NCBI GenBank assembly: GCA_030532825.1
Contig: JAUNKK010000023.1
Location: forward strand, 1-35,009
Direction: 5' to 3'
Origin: Propionibacteriaceae bacterium
GTDB taxonomy: Bacteria > Actinomycetota > Actinomycetes > Propionibacteriales > Propionibacteriaceae
Length of the DNA: 35,009 nucleotides
How positions within the stretch are numbered: position 1 is the first letter of the stretch; each line of letters opens with the position of its first letter. Shown one piece after another: positions 23,135 through 31,372 of this stretch. A program made the position numbers and the translations under genes. A model generated the notes under the pieces. That model ran no database searches. It saw only the letters and a list, made by a program, of their open reading frames with translations, and was not told the DNA's origin.

Positions 23135-25555
23135 TTACTGATCCCCCGGCGGCTGAATCGGATCAGGTGCCGGTATGCCTGGGTCCGTGGGGCCGGTTGG
23201 GATGGGGTAGGGATTAGTGGGGTCCCCGGGTACCGGTGTGGGCGTTGCGGCCGGCTCCGGGCCTTGCGAGAAGTGCATCATGATGGTCGAGTACTTCGGC
23301 GCCACCGTCGAAGGACTCACCACCCCCAGGTAGGTACCAGCCGGCTGTGGGCTGTAGACCAACTGGCGTGCGGTGGAGAAGCCGGCCTCTTCCAGAGTGG
23401 CGCGGGCTTCTTCGTAACCCATGCCCGCGACGCTGGGGACTTGGACCTTCTCGCCCTCCAGGATCCGCTGGCTGACCTGACCGAACGGGGTTGGGTCCAC
23501 GTCATCCAGGGCTGCGCTCATGGCCCGTTTCCAGATCGGGCCAGCGTCACTGCCACCAGTACCGGAGAGCTTCACACCGGTCGACAGCCGCGGGATGTCT
23601 GTGAGGCCCTTGTTCGAGTTTTCCTTGAACGTCGGGTGGCTGGTGTCGATGGCGATGAAGGCCGCCCCGGCCATGTCCGGGGTATAGCCGGTGAACCACA
23701 CCGACTTCGAGGAGTCAGTGGTGCCGGTCTTACCGGCCTGGGGCCGGCCATCCGACATGAGAGCTGGCCGCCCCGTGCCCTGCGTCATGACGCTGGCCAG
23801 CACATAGTTCACGCCGTCAGCCACCTCCGGCGAGATCACCTCCTGGCAATCGGCGGAAGGCACCGGCACCTCCTTGCCGTCCTTGGACTGGATGTACTGC
23901 AGAATGATCGGGTTGCAGTGGGTGCCGCGGTTTGCAAGCGTCGCGTACGCCTCCGCCATGGACAGCGGCGTGATGTAGGAGGTGCCCAACACCCACGAGG
24001 GAAAGTCGGCCTGCTTCCGCATGTCCGAGCCATCGGCCATCCGCACCCCGAGCTTTTGAGCCATGTCGATGGACGAGCAGATGCCTACCTTGCTCTCCAA
24101 CTGGACGAAGTATGTGTTTACCGAGTTCTGGGCGGCCTGCATCATGTCGATGGTGCCATAGGCCTTGTCGTAGTTCCGTGGTTCCCAGCCCTGGTTGAAC
24201 TTGAACGAGGATTCGCAGTTCTTGAAGGTCATGCCGTTGGTGTTGAGTATTTGGGGCGAGTCGAAGGTAGTGCTCGTCGGCACCCCCTGCTCCAAGGCTG
24301 CGGCCATCACGAATGGCTTGAACGTTGACCCTGCCTGGAAGCCTTCGATGCCGCCATATTTCGCCTCGGCGTTGACGACTTTCCAGGTTTCGCCCTCGCC
24401 TTCGCCGAGCTTCGGGCGGCTCTGCGCCATCGCGACGATGAGGCCGGTGTTCGGCTGAATCAGTACGGCACCACCCCACACCGGGTCGGTCGGGCCGACG
24501 CTCGCGGCCACGGCTTCCTCCGCAGCCTGCTGCGCCTTCGGGTTGATGAGGGTGTGGATGGTGAGCCCGCCACGCTTCAGGGTGTTCTCCCGTTCCTTAG
24601 GCGTAGAGCCGAGGCCCGGCATCTGATCGGAGATCAGCACGTTGTAGACGTACTGGCACAGCGTGGGGAATTGGGAGACGGTGCAGCCGTTTGGGGTGCT
24701 CACCACCTGCGACGGGTCGAAGCCAACCTGCTTGGCCGCGTCAGCTTCCTCCTGAGTGATCATCCCGACCTGGGGCGAGGCCATCCGGTTCAGCACCTGA
24801 TTGCGGCGCTCAATGGCCTTCGCGGTGTTCGTCACTGGGTTGAACGCCACCGGGTTCTGGACGATCCCGGCCAGCATCGCGGCCTGGTCCAGGCTGAGTT
24901 CCGCGGCCGAGATATTCCAGTAGTGCTTGGCTGCCGCCTCGACGCCGTAAGCACCGTCGCCGTAGTAGGCGATGTTCAGGTAGCGTTCCAGGATCTCGTC
25001 CTTGGTGAGGCGCTCCTCCACGGCCATGGCGTAGCGCATCTCCCGGATCTTGCGTTCAATGGTGGGGACCTGGGCCTCCTGAACCCCAGTCGCGTCACCA
25101 CGCACCTTGGCGCTTTCCACCTGCACCTGTTTCACGTACTGCTGGGTGAGTGTGGAAGCGCCCTGGGTGTCGCCCGCCAGAGTCTTGATGACGGCGCGAC
25201 CCAAGCCCTGCAGGTCGATGGCGCCGTGGTCGTAGAAGCGGTGGTCCTCGATGGCGACCTGGGCCTGCTGCATCACCTTCGCGATATCGGGAAGGGGCTT
25301 GTAAACCCGGTTCTCCTCGAAGAACGTGGCCAACTCCGAGCCGTCGGCCATCAGCACTCGGGAGCGTTCCGACTGAGCTGGGGTTTCCAACTCGGCCGGC
25401 AGATATTGGACGGAGTCGGCGACGAGCTTCGTCGCCCCCCCAGCCAGAGCCGTCACGGGAACGAGTAAGCCTGCCAGCAGCACTCCGCAGAGCGCGCTGA
25501 CGAGCCCGAACATAGCGAGCGAATAGGCCGTACCGGCACTCTTGGGCTTCGACAT
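23135..25555 (-). CDS. Class A penicillin-binding protein with PASTA domain
   Basis: The protein has 806 residues. A single N-terminal membrane helix (about 12-40) precedes the GT51 glycosyltransferase domain (EDHRFYDHGAID near 102, with the catalytic Glu). The transpeptidase domain has its nucleophile in GSTFKP (near 407), SVN near 477 and KTGT near 606. One PASTA repeat follows (VQVPSVAGMGYEEARATLEE, about 702-765), then a Pro-rich tail. It polymerises lipid II into glycan strands and cross-links their peptides outside the membrane. PASTA domains bind uncross-linked muropeptides. The start ATG has no clear Shine-Dalgarno sequence. The gene leads a two-gene unit with the metallophosphoesterase. 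All catalytic residues I can check are present. Confidence 0.95.
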   Translation of the reverse strand: MSKPKSAGTAYSLAMFGLVSALCGVLLAGLLVPVTALAGGATKLVADSVQYLPAELETPAQSERSRVLMADGSELATFFEENRVYKPLPDIAKVMQQAQVAIEDHRFYDHGAIDLQGLGRAVIKTLAGDTQGASTLTQQYVKQVQVESAKVRGDATGVQEAQVPTIERKIREMRYAMAVEERLTKDEILERYLNIAYYGDGAYGVEAAAKHYWNISAAELSLDQAAMLAGIVQNPVAFNPVTNTAKAIERRNQVLNRMASPQVGMITQEEADAAKQVGFDPSQVVSTPNGCTVSQFPTLCQYVYNVLISDQMPGLGSTPKERENTLKRGGLTIHTLINPKAQQAAEEAVAASVGPTDPVWGGAVLIQPNTGLIVAMAQSRPKLGEGEGETWKVVNAEAKYGGIEGFQAGSTFKPFVMAAALEQGVPTSTTFDSPQILNTNGMTFKNCESSFKFNQGWEPRNYDKAYGTIDMMQAAQNSVNTYFVQLESKVGICSSIDMAQKLGVRMADGSDMRKQADFPSWVLGTSYITPLSMAEAYATLANRGTHCNPIILQYIQSKDGKEVPVPSADCQEVISPEVADGVNYVLASVMTQGTGRPALMSDGRPQAGKTGTTDSSKSVWFTGYTPDMAGAAFIAIDTSHPTFKENSNKGLTDIPRLSTGVKLSGTGGSDAGPIWKRAMSAALDDVDPTPFGQVSQRILEGEKVQVPSVAGMGYEEARATLEEAGFSTARQLVYSPQPAGTYLGVVSPSTVAPKYSTIMMHFSQGPEPAATPTPVPGDPTNPYPIPTGPTDPGIPAPDPIQPPGDQ

Positions 25556-25607
25556 GGGGCCAAGTCTACGTGACGGCTCTGATAAGCCCAGGCAGCGGTT
25601 AGCCCGC

Positions 25608-25730
25608 TTAGTCGTCGACGTCTTGGGCGGACAGGTCGGGGCGCCGCAGCAGGTTCATGGTGGCGGCCGTCAGCCCGCCCCACAAGGTGGCGATGGCGAT
25701 GGTCATCATGACGATGGCGGTCATGGTCAT
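25608..25730 (-). CDS. metS: MetS-like small subunit of an NSS amino-acid transporter
   Basis: The protein has 40 residues: a single membrane helix (TAIVMMTIAIATLWGGLTAA) and a short polar tail (NLLRRPDLSAQDVDD). It matches the small subunit family first defined in Corynebacterium glutamicum MetPS, where it is needed for methionine and alanine import by the large subunit. Its ATG overlaps the stop of the transporter gene (ATGA), so the two are coupled. Genes of this size are often missed in annotation. Confidence 0.85.
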   Translation of the reverse strand: MTMTAIVMMTIAIATLWGGLTAATMNLLRRPDLSAQDVDD

Positions 25731-27322
25731 GCGGTGCCCTCCTGGCCCTCGTCGATTGCCGATGCATCCGCCGCGGCGGTGGCGGGAGAGTCGGCCCGTT
25801 CGTGCTCGTTGTCGGTTTCGTCGAACCTGATGTTGGCGCCGTGCCGCCACGGGAGCGCGCGCAGGATGACGGCCACGACGATCAGGGCCGCCGACATGCC
25901 CCACCCGAAGATGCCCAGCAGGTGCAGCGGATAGCCCTCGTAGGGTTCCTGAAGCTTGGCGATGATCTCAGTGACCAGCATGTAGCCTAGGACGACGGGG
26001 ACGATGCCGCCAATGAAGAACAGCCAGGTCTTACCCGTCGGGAAGCTGGAGAAGCGGTCGAGGTGGCGGCGCAGTACCGGCAGTTTGCGGACGATCCAGG
26101 CCACCGACACCACGCAGGCGAACGCGCCCGCGAGAATGCCGAACTTGTTGACGAACTCGTCGGTGATGTCCAGGAAGTACACCGCGGTGGTGGTTCCCAG
26201 CAGCAGGGTGGAGATGGCCGCCATGGGGATGCCGATGGCAGCCGTTGCCTGCTGCTTGGACACGCCTAGCTTGTCGCGGACGGCGGCCACGATGACCTCA
26301 ATGATGCTGAGCAGCGACGTGAGTCCCGCCACCGTGAGGGAACCGAAGAACAGCACGCCCATCAGCGAGCCCAGCGGAGCTTGCGAGATGATTGTCGGGA
26401 AGGCGACGAAGGCCAGCGTCAGTCCCGATTGGGCGACCTCGCTGACACCGACCCCGGAGGTGTAGGCCATGAACCCGAGCGCCGCGAACACGCCGATGCC
26501 CGCCAGCAACTCGAAGCCGGAGTTCGCGAATCCCACCACCAGACCCGAGCCGGTCAGGTCGGTGCGGCGCTTCAGATACGAGGAGTAGGTGAGCATGATG
26601 CCAAAGCCCACCGACAGGGAGAAGAAGATCTGGCTGAACGCCGCCGCCCACACACCAGGGCTGCCCAGCGCCGCCCAGTCGGGGGTGAACAGCGCGTTGA
26701 GGCCCTCCGTGGCCCCGGGCAGGAACAGCGACTGCACCACCAGAACCAGGAACATCGCCACCAGCAGCGGCATGAACACCAGGTTCGCCAGCGCCAGCCC
26801 CTTGTTGACGCCCAGCGCAATGGTGCCGAGCGCCACGATCCACACCACGACCATGGGAACCATCAGCGTTCCAACGAACTCAAAGCCGACCCCTGGCTCC
26901 GCCGCGCGCTGCAGGAACTCGCCCGTCAGGAAGCCCTCCGGGTCGTCGCCCCAGGCCTGGTTGAAGCTGAAGATGGTGTACATACCCGCCCAGGCCACGA
27001 TAGCCGCGTAGTAGATGGCGATCATGAAGCACACCATCACCTGCCACCAGCCGAGAGTCTCAGTCCAGCCGCCGAGCCGCCGCAGGGCCAAGGGTGCGGA
27101 ACCGCGGTAGCGGTGACCGATGGCGTAGTCGAAGAACAACAGGGGGATACCGGCGCTGAACAGCGCGATCAGGTAGGGCAGGATGAAAGCGCCGCCGCCG
27201 TTGCTATAAGCCACGTAAGGGAAGCGCCAAATGTTTCCGAGCCCGACGGCGGACCCGATGGCGGCCAAGATAAAGAAGTTACGGGAGTTGAAGATCTCCC
27301 GCTTCGGCGCTGTTTTTCCCAT
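25727..27322 (-). CDS. metP: Sodium-dependent NSS-family amino-acid transporter, MetP-like
   Basis: The protein has 531 residues with about 12 membrane helices, starting with the NSS signature NFFILAAIGSAVGLGNIWRF, which contains the sodium- and substrate-binding unwound region of helix 1. Helix 6 and 8 regions (FSLSVGFGIMLTYSSYL, GLTSLLSIIEVIVAAV) are also typical. It imports a neutral amino acid with sodium. The MetS-like partner points to methionine or alanine, by analogy with C. glutamicum MetP. The ATG has AGGAGAG four to five bases upstream. The charged C-terminal tail (about 490-531) is cytoplasmic. Confidence 0.9.
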   Translation of the reverse strand: MGKTAPKREIFNSRNFFILAAIGSAVGLGNIWRFPYVAYSNGGGAFILPYLIALFSAGIPLLFFDYAIGHRYRGSAPLALRRLGGWTETLGWWQVMVCFMIAIYYAAIVAWAGMYTIFSFNQAWGDDPEGFLTGEFLQRAAEPGVGFEFVGTLMVPMVVVWIVALGTIALGVNKGLALANLVFMPLLVAMFLVLVVQSLFLPGATEGLNALFTPDWAALGSPGVWAAAFSQIFFSLSVGFGIMLTYSSYLKRRTDLTGSGLVVGFANSGFELLAGIGVFAALGFMAYTSGVGVSEVAQSGLTLAFVAFPTIISQAPLGSLMGVLFFGSLTVAGLTSLLSIIEVIVAAVRDKLGVSKQQATAAIGIPMAAISTLLLGTTTAVYFLDITDEFVNKFGILAGAFACVVSVAWIVRKLPVLRRHLDRFSSFPTGKTWLFFIGGIVPVVLGYMLVTEIIAKLQEPYEGYPLHLLGIFGWGMSAALIVVAVILRALPWRHGANIRFDETDNEHERADSPATAAADASAIDEGQEGTA

Positions 27323-27418
27323 GACTCTCCTGCGACAATAACGAGATCAACCTAATACCCGGTAGTCGCCGTGGCGCATCTCGTCCACGTGGTGAGCAAT
27401 CCGGATGCTGAAAGTCGA

Positions 27419-27806
27419 TCAGGACAGCAGCGAGGCGACAACGCAGCTGACGGCCAGCAACGGATAAAGTGCCTTGTTTCGCGGCGGCTGCCCGGTGGGT
27501 CGCCGAGACCAGGGCCAGGACAACGGCGGCCGCAAGCATGGCCGCTGTCCCGGCCAGGACTAGGGTCAGGCCCACCGTCCGCTGCCCCACAAGCGTGACG
27601 ACAATGCCAATGGTGGCCTGGAGAGCCAGGAAGAGGTTGTAGAAGCCTTGGTTGAAGGCGTAGAAGGCATGCGGCCGGGCCTCTTCCGCGGTGCCGCCGA
27701 AAGTCTTGCGGGCCAGCGGCCCCTCCCAGTTGATCGACTCCATGTAGAAGATGACGACGTGAAGGAGCGCGGCAAGGGCCGCGAAGATGAGGCCGACGAT
27801 GAGCAT
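27419..27806 (-). pseudogene. DUF1304 small membrane protein with a C-terminal frameshift
   Basis: The frame from ATG 27806 encodes the DUF1304 pattern: LIFAALAALLHVVIFYMESI, then FGGTAEEARPHAFYAFNQGFYNLFLA and two more helices up to SATHRAAAA. After the GC-rich CCGCCGCG (27481-27495), the neighbouring frame encodes the expected end, ARNKALYPLLAVSCVVASLLS, and stops at 27419. As written, the first frame instead runs on for about 60 unrelated residues into the transporter gene, to 27279. A one-base indel explains this. Repaired length is about 128 residues, normal for the family. The function of DUF1304 is unknown. Loss of only the last helix may or may not inactivate it. Confidence 0.75.
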
Positions 27807-27863
27807 GTGGCTAGTCCAATCGAGTCGAGACGGGGCAACCCTCCCGCCCCGGCCCCGGTGATC

Positions 27864-28478
27864 CTATACCTCCACGTCGGGGGCGCCCTCAAAATCCGTC
27901 ATGGAGGCTTGCCCCTCTTCGGTGATGCCCTCCCGCTTGAACACGACGGTGACGGTGTCGAACAGGATCTCCGCATCCAGCTTCAGTGACCGATTATCCA
28001 CGTAGTGCACGTCCCAGGCCAGCCGTTCCGCCCACGGCATCGCGTTGCGGCCCTTGACCTGCGCCAACCCCGTCACACCCGGTCGCACCTCGTGGCGACG
28101 GGACTGCTTTGGCGTATACAGGGGCAGGTACTGGGGCAGCAGGGGGCGGGGACCCACCAGCGACATGTCGCCCTTGAGGACGTTGATGAGTTCCGGTAAC
28201 TCGTCCAGGCTGGTGGAACGTAGCCGCGCCCCGAACGGGGTGAGGCGGTCTTCGTCACTGGTCAGGCCCGGCGCCGGGTCCTTCATGGTGCGGAACTTGT
28301 ACATCATGAAGGGGCGGCCGTACCGCCCCGGGCGCTCCTGCTTGAACAGCACCGGCGACCCAAGATTTCGGCGGACCAAGAGCGCCACGGTGAGTTGAAT
28401 CGGCGCTAAGATGACCAGCGCGACCCCGGCAACCAGCACGTCGAGGATGCGCTTGAGGACGTCGTAGGGGCGTCTCAC
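27864..28478 (-). CDS. PglC-like phosphoglycosyl transferase (bacterial sugar transferase)
   Basis: The protein has 204 residues when started at the GTG that overlaps the aminotransferase stop (GTGA); a longer upstream frame is only aminotransferase sequence out of frame. One re-entrant N-terminal helix (ILDVLVAGVALVILAPIQL) leads to the monotopic catalytic domain: KQERPGRYGRPF, MYKFRTM, the Asp-Glu dyad in TSLDELPELINVLKGDMSLV, GPRPLLPQYLPLY and RPGVTGLAQVKGRN. The layout follows C. jejuni PglC closely. It transfers a sugar phosphate from a UDP-sugar, for PglC diacetylbacillosamine, to undecaprenyl phosphate, starting a glycan. The sugar here is inferred from the PglE-like partner. Confidence 0.9.
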   Translation of the reverse strand: MRRPYDVLKRILDVLVAGVALVILAPIQLTVALLVRRNLGSPVLFKQERPGRYGRPFMMYKFRTMKDPAPGLTSDEDRLTPFGARLRSTSLDELPELINVLKGDMSLVGPRPLLPQYLPLYTPKQSRRHEVRPGVTGLAQVKGRNAMPWAERLAWDVHYVDNRSLKLDAEILFDTVTVVFKREGITEEGQASMTDFEGAPDVEV

Positions 28479-29632
28479 GCGGAGCCCTCCAGAACCTTGT
28501 GCAGGGCTGCGACCACGCGATCCATGTCGTCGTCGCTGAGCGCCGACCCGCTGGGCAGGGACACGCCCGTCGCGAACAGGCGGTCGGAGTTGCCGTTGAC
28601 GTAGGCCTCCAAATGCTGGAACACGGGCTGCGCATGCATGGGCTTCCACAGCGGGCGAGCCTCGATGTTGTCTTCGGCCAGCACCCGGACCACATCGTCG
28701 CGGGAGAAGCCGGCGGCGTCGGGGTCGATGACGATGGAGGTCAGCCAGAAGTTGTCGTGGTCGCCCGCGTCGAGAGGATGATCGGCCCCGTCGGGCTGCC
28801 CGAAGAAAGTGACGCCCGGCACCCCATCGAATACGGTGCGGTAGCGGAGCCGGTGCTCGCGGCGGCGCTCCAGCATCTCCGGTAGCCGGGCCAGCTGGGC
28901 GCGGCCGACGGCGGCCAGCAGGTTCGACATGCGGTAGTTGTAGCCGATGTCAGTGTGTTCGTAGTGGAGCACCGGCTGGCGGGCCTGCGTCGCCAGGTAG
29001 CGGATGTGTGCCGCCCGGTCGCCGTCGTCAGTCAGGACGGCGCCGCCTCCGGACGTGGTCATCACCTTGTTGCCGTTGAATGAGACGGCCGCCAGTTCAC
29101 CGTAGGCCGGGGCGGGGCGGCCCCGGTAGGCCGCGCCCAGCGACTCGGCCGCGTCGCTGAGGATCGGCAGCCCGCACTCCTGAGCAACCGCGCTCAGCCC
29201 CTCGTGGTCGACGACATGACCTAGCAGGTCGACGGGCACGAGGGCGACGACATTGTGGCCCTTGGAGCGCTGGTCGGCGATGGCCCGGCGGGTCAGGTCG
29301 ACGTCGATATCGCCCTGCGGGGTGGCGTCGATAAAGACGGGGGTGGCGCCCGTGTAGCAGATGGCGTTGGCTGTGGCGGCGAACGTCATGGAGGCGGTAA
29401 TTACCACGTCTCCGGGCCTAAAACCAAGGTTAAGGCCGGCTAGATGTAGCGCTGCGGTGCCGGAGGACAGTACGACGGCGTGCTCTCTGCCGCAGTAGGC
29501 CGCCAACTCGGTCTCAAAAGCGTCAACCTCAGGCCCCAGGGGCGCGATCCAGCCGCTCGCGAAGGCACGCGACAAGGCCTCCTGTTCTAGGTTGGTCATG
29601 TCGGGTGGGGAGAGGAAGATGCGGCTGTTCAC
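28475..29632 (-). CDS. PLP-dependent nucleotide-sugar aminotransferase, PglE-like (DegT/DnrJ/EryC1)
   Basis: Started at GTG 29632 it has 385 residues, the usual family length, opening with NSRIFLSPPDM. The frame stays open to another GTG at 29722, adding 30 residues that do not resemble the family. Features are IAPLGPEVDAFE near 30, SSGTAALHLA near 70, a cofactor-binding Asp in SDAAESLGA, and the PLP-binding Lys at about 189 (SFNGNKVMTTSGGG). The enzyme moves an amino group from glutamate to a 4-keto UDP-sugar. With the PglC-like protein it forms the core of a bacillosamine-type pathway. The matching dehydratase is not in this operon; only a broken one is seen at 3917-4380. An acetyltransferase is also not seen. 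Confidence 0.9.
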   Translation of the reverse strand: MNSRIFLSPPDMTNLEQEALSRAFASGWIAPLGPEVDAFETELAAYCGREHAVVLSSGTAALHLAGLNLGFRPGDVVITASMTFAATANAICYTGATPVFIDATPQGDIDVDLTRRAIADQRSKGHNVVALVPVDLLGHVVDHEGLSAVAQECGLPILSDAAESLGAAYRGRPAPAYGELAAVSFNGNKVMTTSGGGAVLTDDGDRAAHIRYLATQARQPVLHYEHTDIGYNYRMSNLLAAVGRAQLARLPEMLERRREHRLRYRTVFDGVPGVTFFGQPDGADHPLDAGDHDNFWLTSIVIDPDAAGFSRDDVVRVLAEDNIEARPLWKPMHAQPVFQHLEAYVNGNSDRLFATGVSLPSGSALSDDDMDRVVAALHKVLEGSA

Positions 29633-29746
29633 ACCCGGGAGAATACCGTCCGCGGCTGCCAGCCGGGGGCCGGTCCCAAGGAGTCGGTGCCACGGTAGGG
29701 CGAACGGGCCCAGGATGCGCACCAGACCCGCGCGAAACTGGGCCGG

Positions 29747-31372
29747 TCAGCGTACGCAGGCCAGGTAGGTGCGGTACCGGTTGGCCTTGCCACCTGCCTC
29801 GGTGCCCAGCCAGGTGCCTTCCACCATGACGCAGCCGGGGGCGGCCCAGGCGCTGGCCTTATGGGTCGGTGAGTCGGTGGCGGGCAGGTCGGCAGGAATC
29901 GGGATCGGGCCTTTGTTGGTGCTGAGCTGAAGTTTCCCGTCGACCCATTCGGCTTTGTGGACGTCGTTGGTGGGCCAGGCCCGGTCCTCGTCCAGGGCGA
30001 CGCTCAAGGTGGAAGCTTTGGTGGGGGTGAGCGTCCGGGTGGCGGAGTCGAACACGTTGGCTGTGTCTTCGGGGTCCTCCAGCACTAGCCGGGTCGGGGA
30101 GGCGGGGTACACGAAGCGGAACGGGCCCAAGGGCACCGTCTCCTCTGTGTCGATGGAGTAGGCCTGCATGGCGATGGGGCCACTGGTGCTATCCGGTGTG
30201 GTTCCGGTGGTTGGCTGCACTAGCCAGCCGCTCGCCAGTGGCGTCTTGCTGCCACCCTGGGCCCGGATGTACTGGATTTCGCGGGTGTCAGCCGGGTCGG
30301 TGTCGGCGAACACCTCGGCGGGGCACACGGCCTCCTGGCAGTTCGGGAGCGCGATGAAGTGGGACAGTCCGGCTGTGCCGCTGTCGATATTCCCGTCGTC
30401 GTCCCGGTACCACAGCGTGGCCCCGTCGGTCAGGCTGATGCCTTCCCCCCCCGCCAGGGCCACTTGGTTGGTGAGTTGAACCGCGGGCGGCTCGGTGACG
30501 TCGCGCCCAGTGACGATCCTGCCCGTTGCCGTCTCCACGATCTCTAGTCGCCCGCGGGTGGCGCACTGACCGGATAGGAGGACCGCGTGGGCTCCGTCTG
30601 GGCTAGTCACTATGTAGGGACGCTGCTTCAAGCCGACGGGATCGCCTCCGAGCTGGCACTGCGACACCGAACTGCGACGGCGCTCCCACAGCACGCTCCC
30701 GTCGGCCGAGTCCAGGGCGATGACGCCGTCCTCCAGCACGACGAGCGGGCCGCGCGACCCGGCTGCACTATCCAGCACCGGCGATTCGACGGTGTGAGTC
30801 CAGGCGACCTCCCCAGTCACGTGGCGCGACTGATCCGGGTATGGATCCTGACCGGCGTCGGCTGTGGTGATGCGTGTGTAAGGCATGAGCGGCGCCAGGG
30901 CGACCGCGACAAGAGCTAGGGCTACCAGCGCCGACCCGGCGCCCAGCAGGGCCGGCCGAGAGTGCAGGAGAGCGCGGGGCGTCGTCTTGTCCGGGTCGAA
31001 CGCGCGGGCCATGAGGTCGACGGTGGCGGCCGTCGTCAAGGTCAGCGTCCCCAGCGCCACCAGCAGTATTCCGTCGGGAGTGTAGCCATCGTCGGCCAGC
31101 TCCATGACGTACCGGCCGCACAACCATGCCGACGCCACAAAACCGGCGGCAAACACGCTCTTGCTGAGCACCCGCTGGCGAGCCGAGATCCCCCAGACCG
31201 CCAGCGACCAGCCCGCGCACACGCCGGGTAGGGCCAGTGTCACACCGGTGGCTTGCGCCGGTGTATTAGCGAGCGGATCGGTCCACCAAAGGACGGCTCC
31301 GTACACCGTCAGCGCGCTGCCCGCCACAAGCAGGACCGTGCGGGCTCCGGCCAAGGCCGCTACCCGGTTCAT
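29747..31372 (-). CDS. Membrane-anchored PQQ-like beta-propeller protein, paralogue 1
   Basis: The protein has 541 residues from the ATG that overlaps the neighbouring stop (ATGA). About five N-terminal helices (1-185, for example TVLLVAGSALTVYGAVLWW) precede a large extracytoplasmic domain of repeated beta-blade words: GPLVVLEDGVIALDSADGSV, VQLTNQVALAGGEGISLTDG and MQAYSIDTEETVPLGPF. Cysteines are paired (LPNCQEAVCPAE, APGCVMV, LACVR at the very end), as expected outside the membrane. The closest relative in the window is the 545-residue protein at 32825-34462: both share VTGEVAW, a WPTNDV-x-KA block and the LACVR end. A quinoprotein-like fold is likely, but no cofactor site is evident. The role is unknown. 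Confidence 0.8.
   Translation of the reverse strand: MNRVAALAGARTVLLVAGSALTVYGAVLWWTDPLANTPAQATGVTLALPGVCAGWSLAVWGISARQRVLSKSVFAAGFVASAWLCGRYVMELADDGYTPDGILLVALGTLTLTTAATVDLMARAFDPDKTTPRALLHSRPALLGAGSALVALALVAVALAPLMPYTRITTADAGQDPYPDQSRHVTGEVAWTHTVESPVLDSAAGSRGPLVVLEDGVIALDSADGSVLWERRRSSVSQCQLGGDPVGLKQRPYIVTSPDGAHAVLLSGQCATRGRLEIVETATGRIVTGRDVTEPPAVQLTNQVALAGGEGISLTDGATLWYRDDDGNIDSGTAGLSHFIALPNCQEAVCPAEVFADTDPADTREIQYIRAQGGSKTPLASGWLVQPTTGTTPDSTSGPIAMQAYSIDTEETVPLGPFRFVYPASPTRLVLEDPEDTANVFDSATRTLTPTKASTLSVALDEDRAWPTNDVHKAEWVDGKLQLSTNKGPIPIPADLPATDSPTHKASAWAAPGCVMVEGTWLGTEAGGKANRYRTYLACVR

Noticed and set aside
28479-28649. N-terminal extension of the sugar transferase to 261 residues
   Set aside because: The extra residues are the aminotransferase C-terminus read out of frame; the GTG at 28478 gives the normal PglC-like length with a GTGA overlap.
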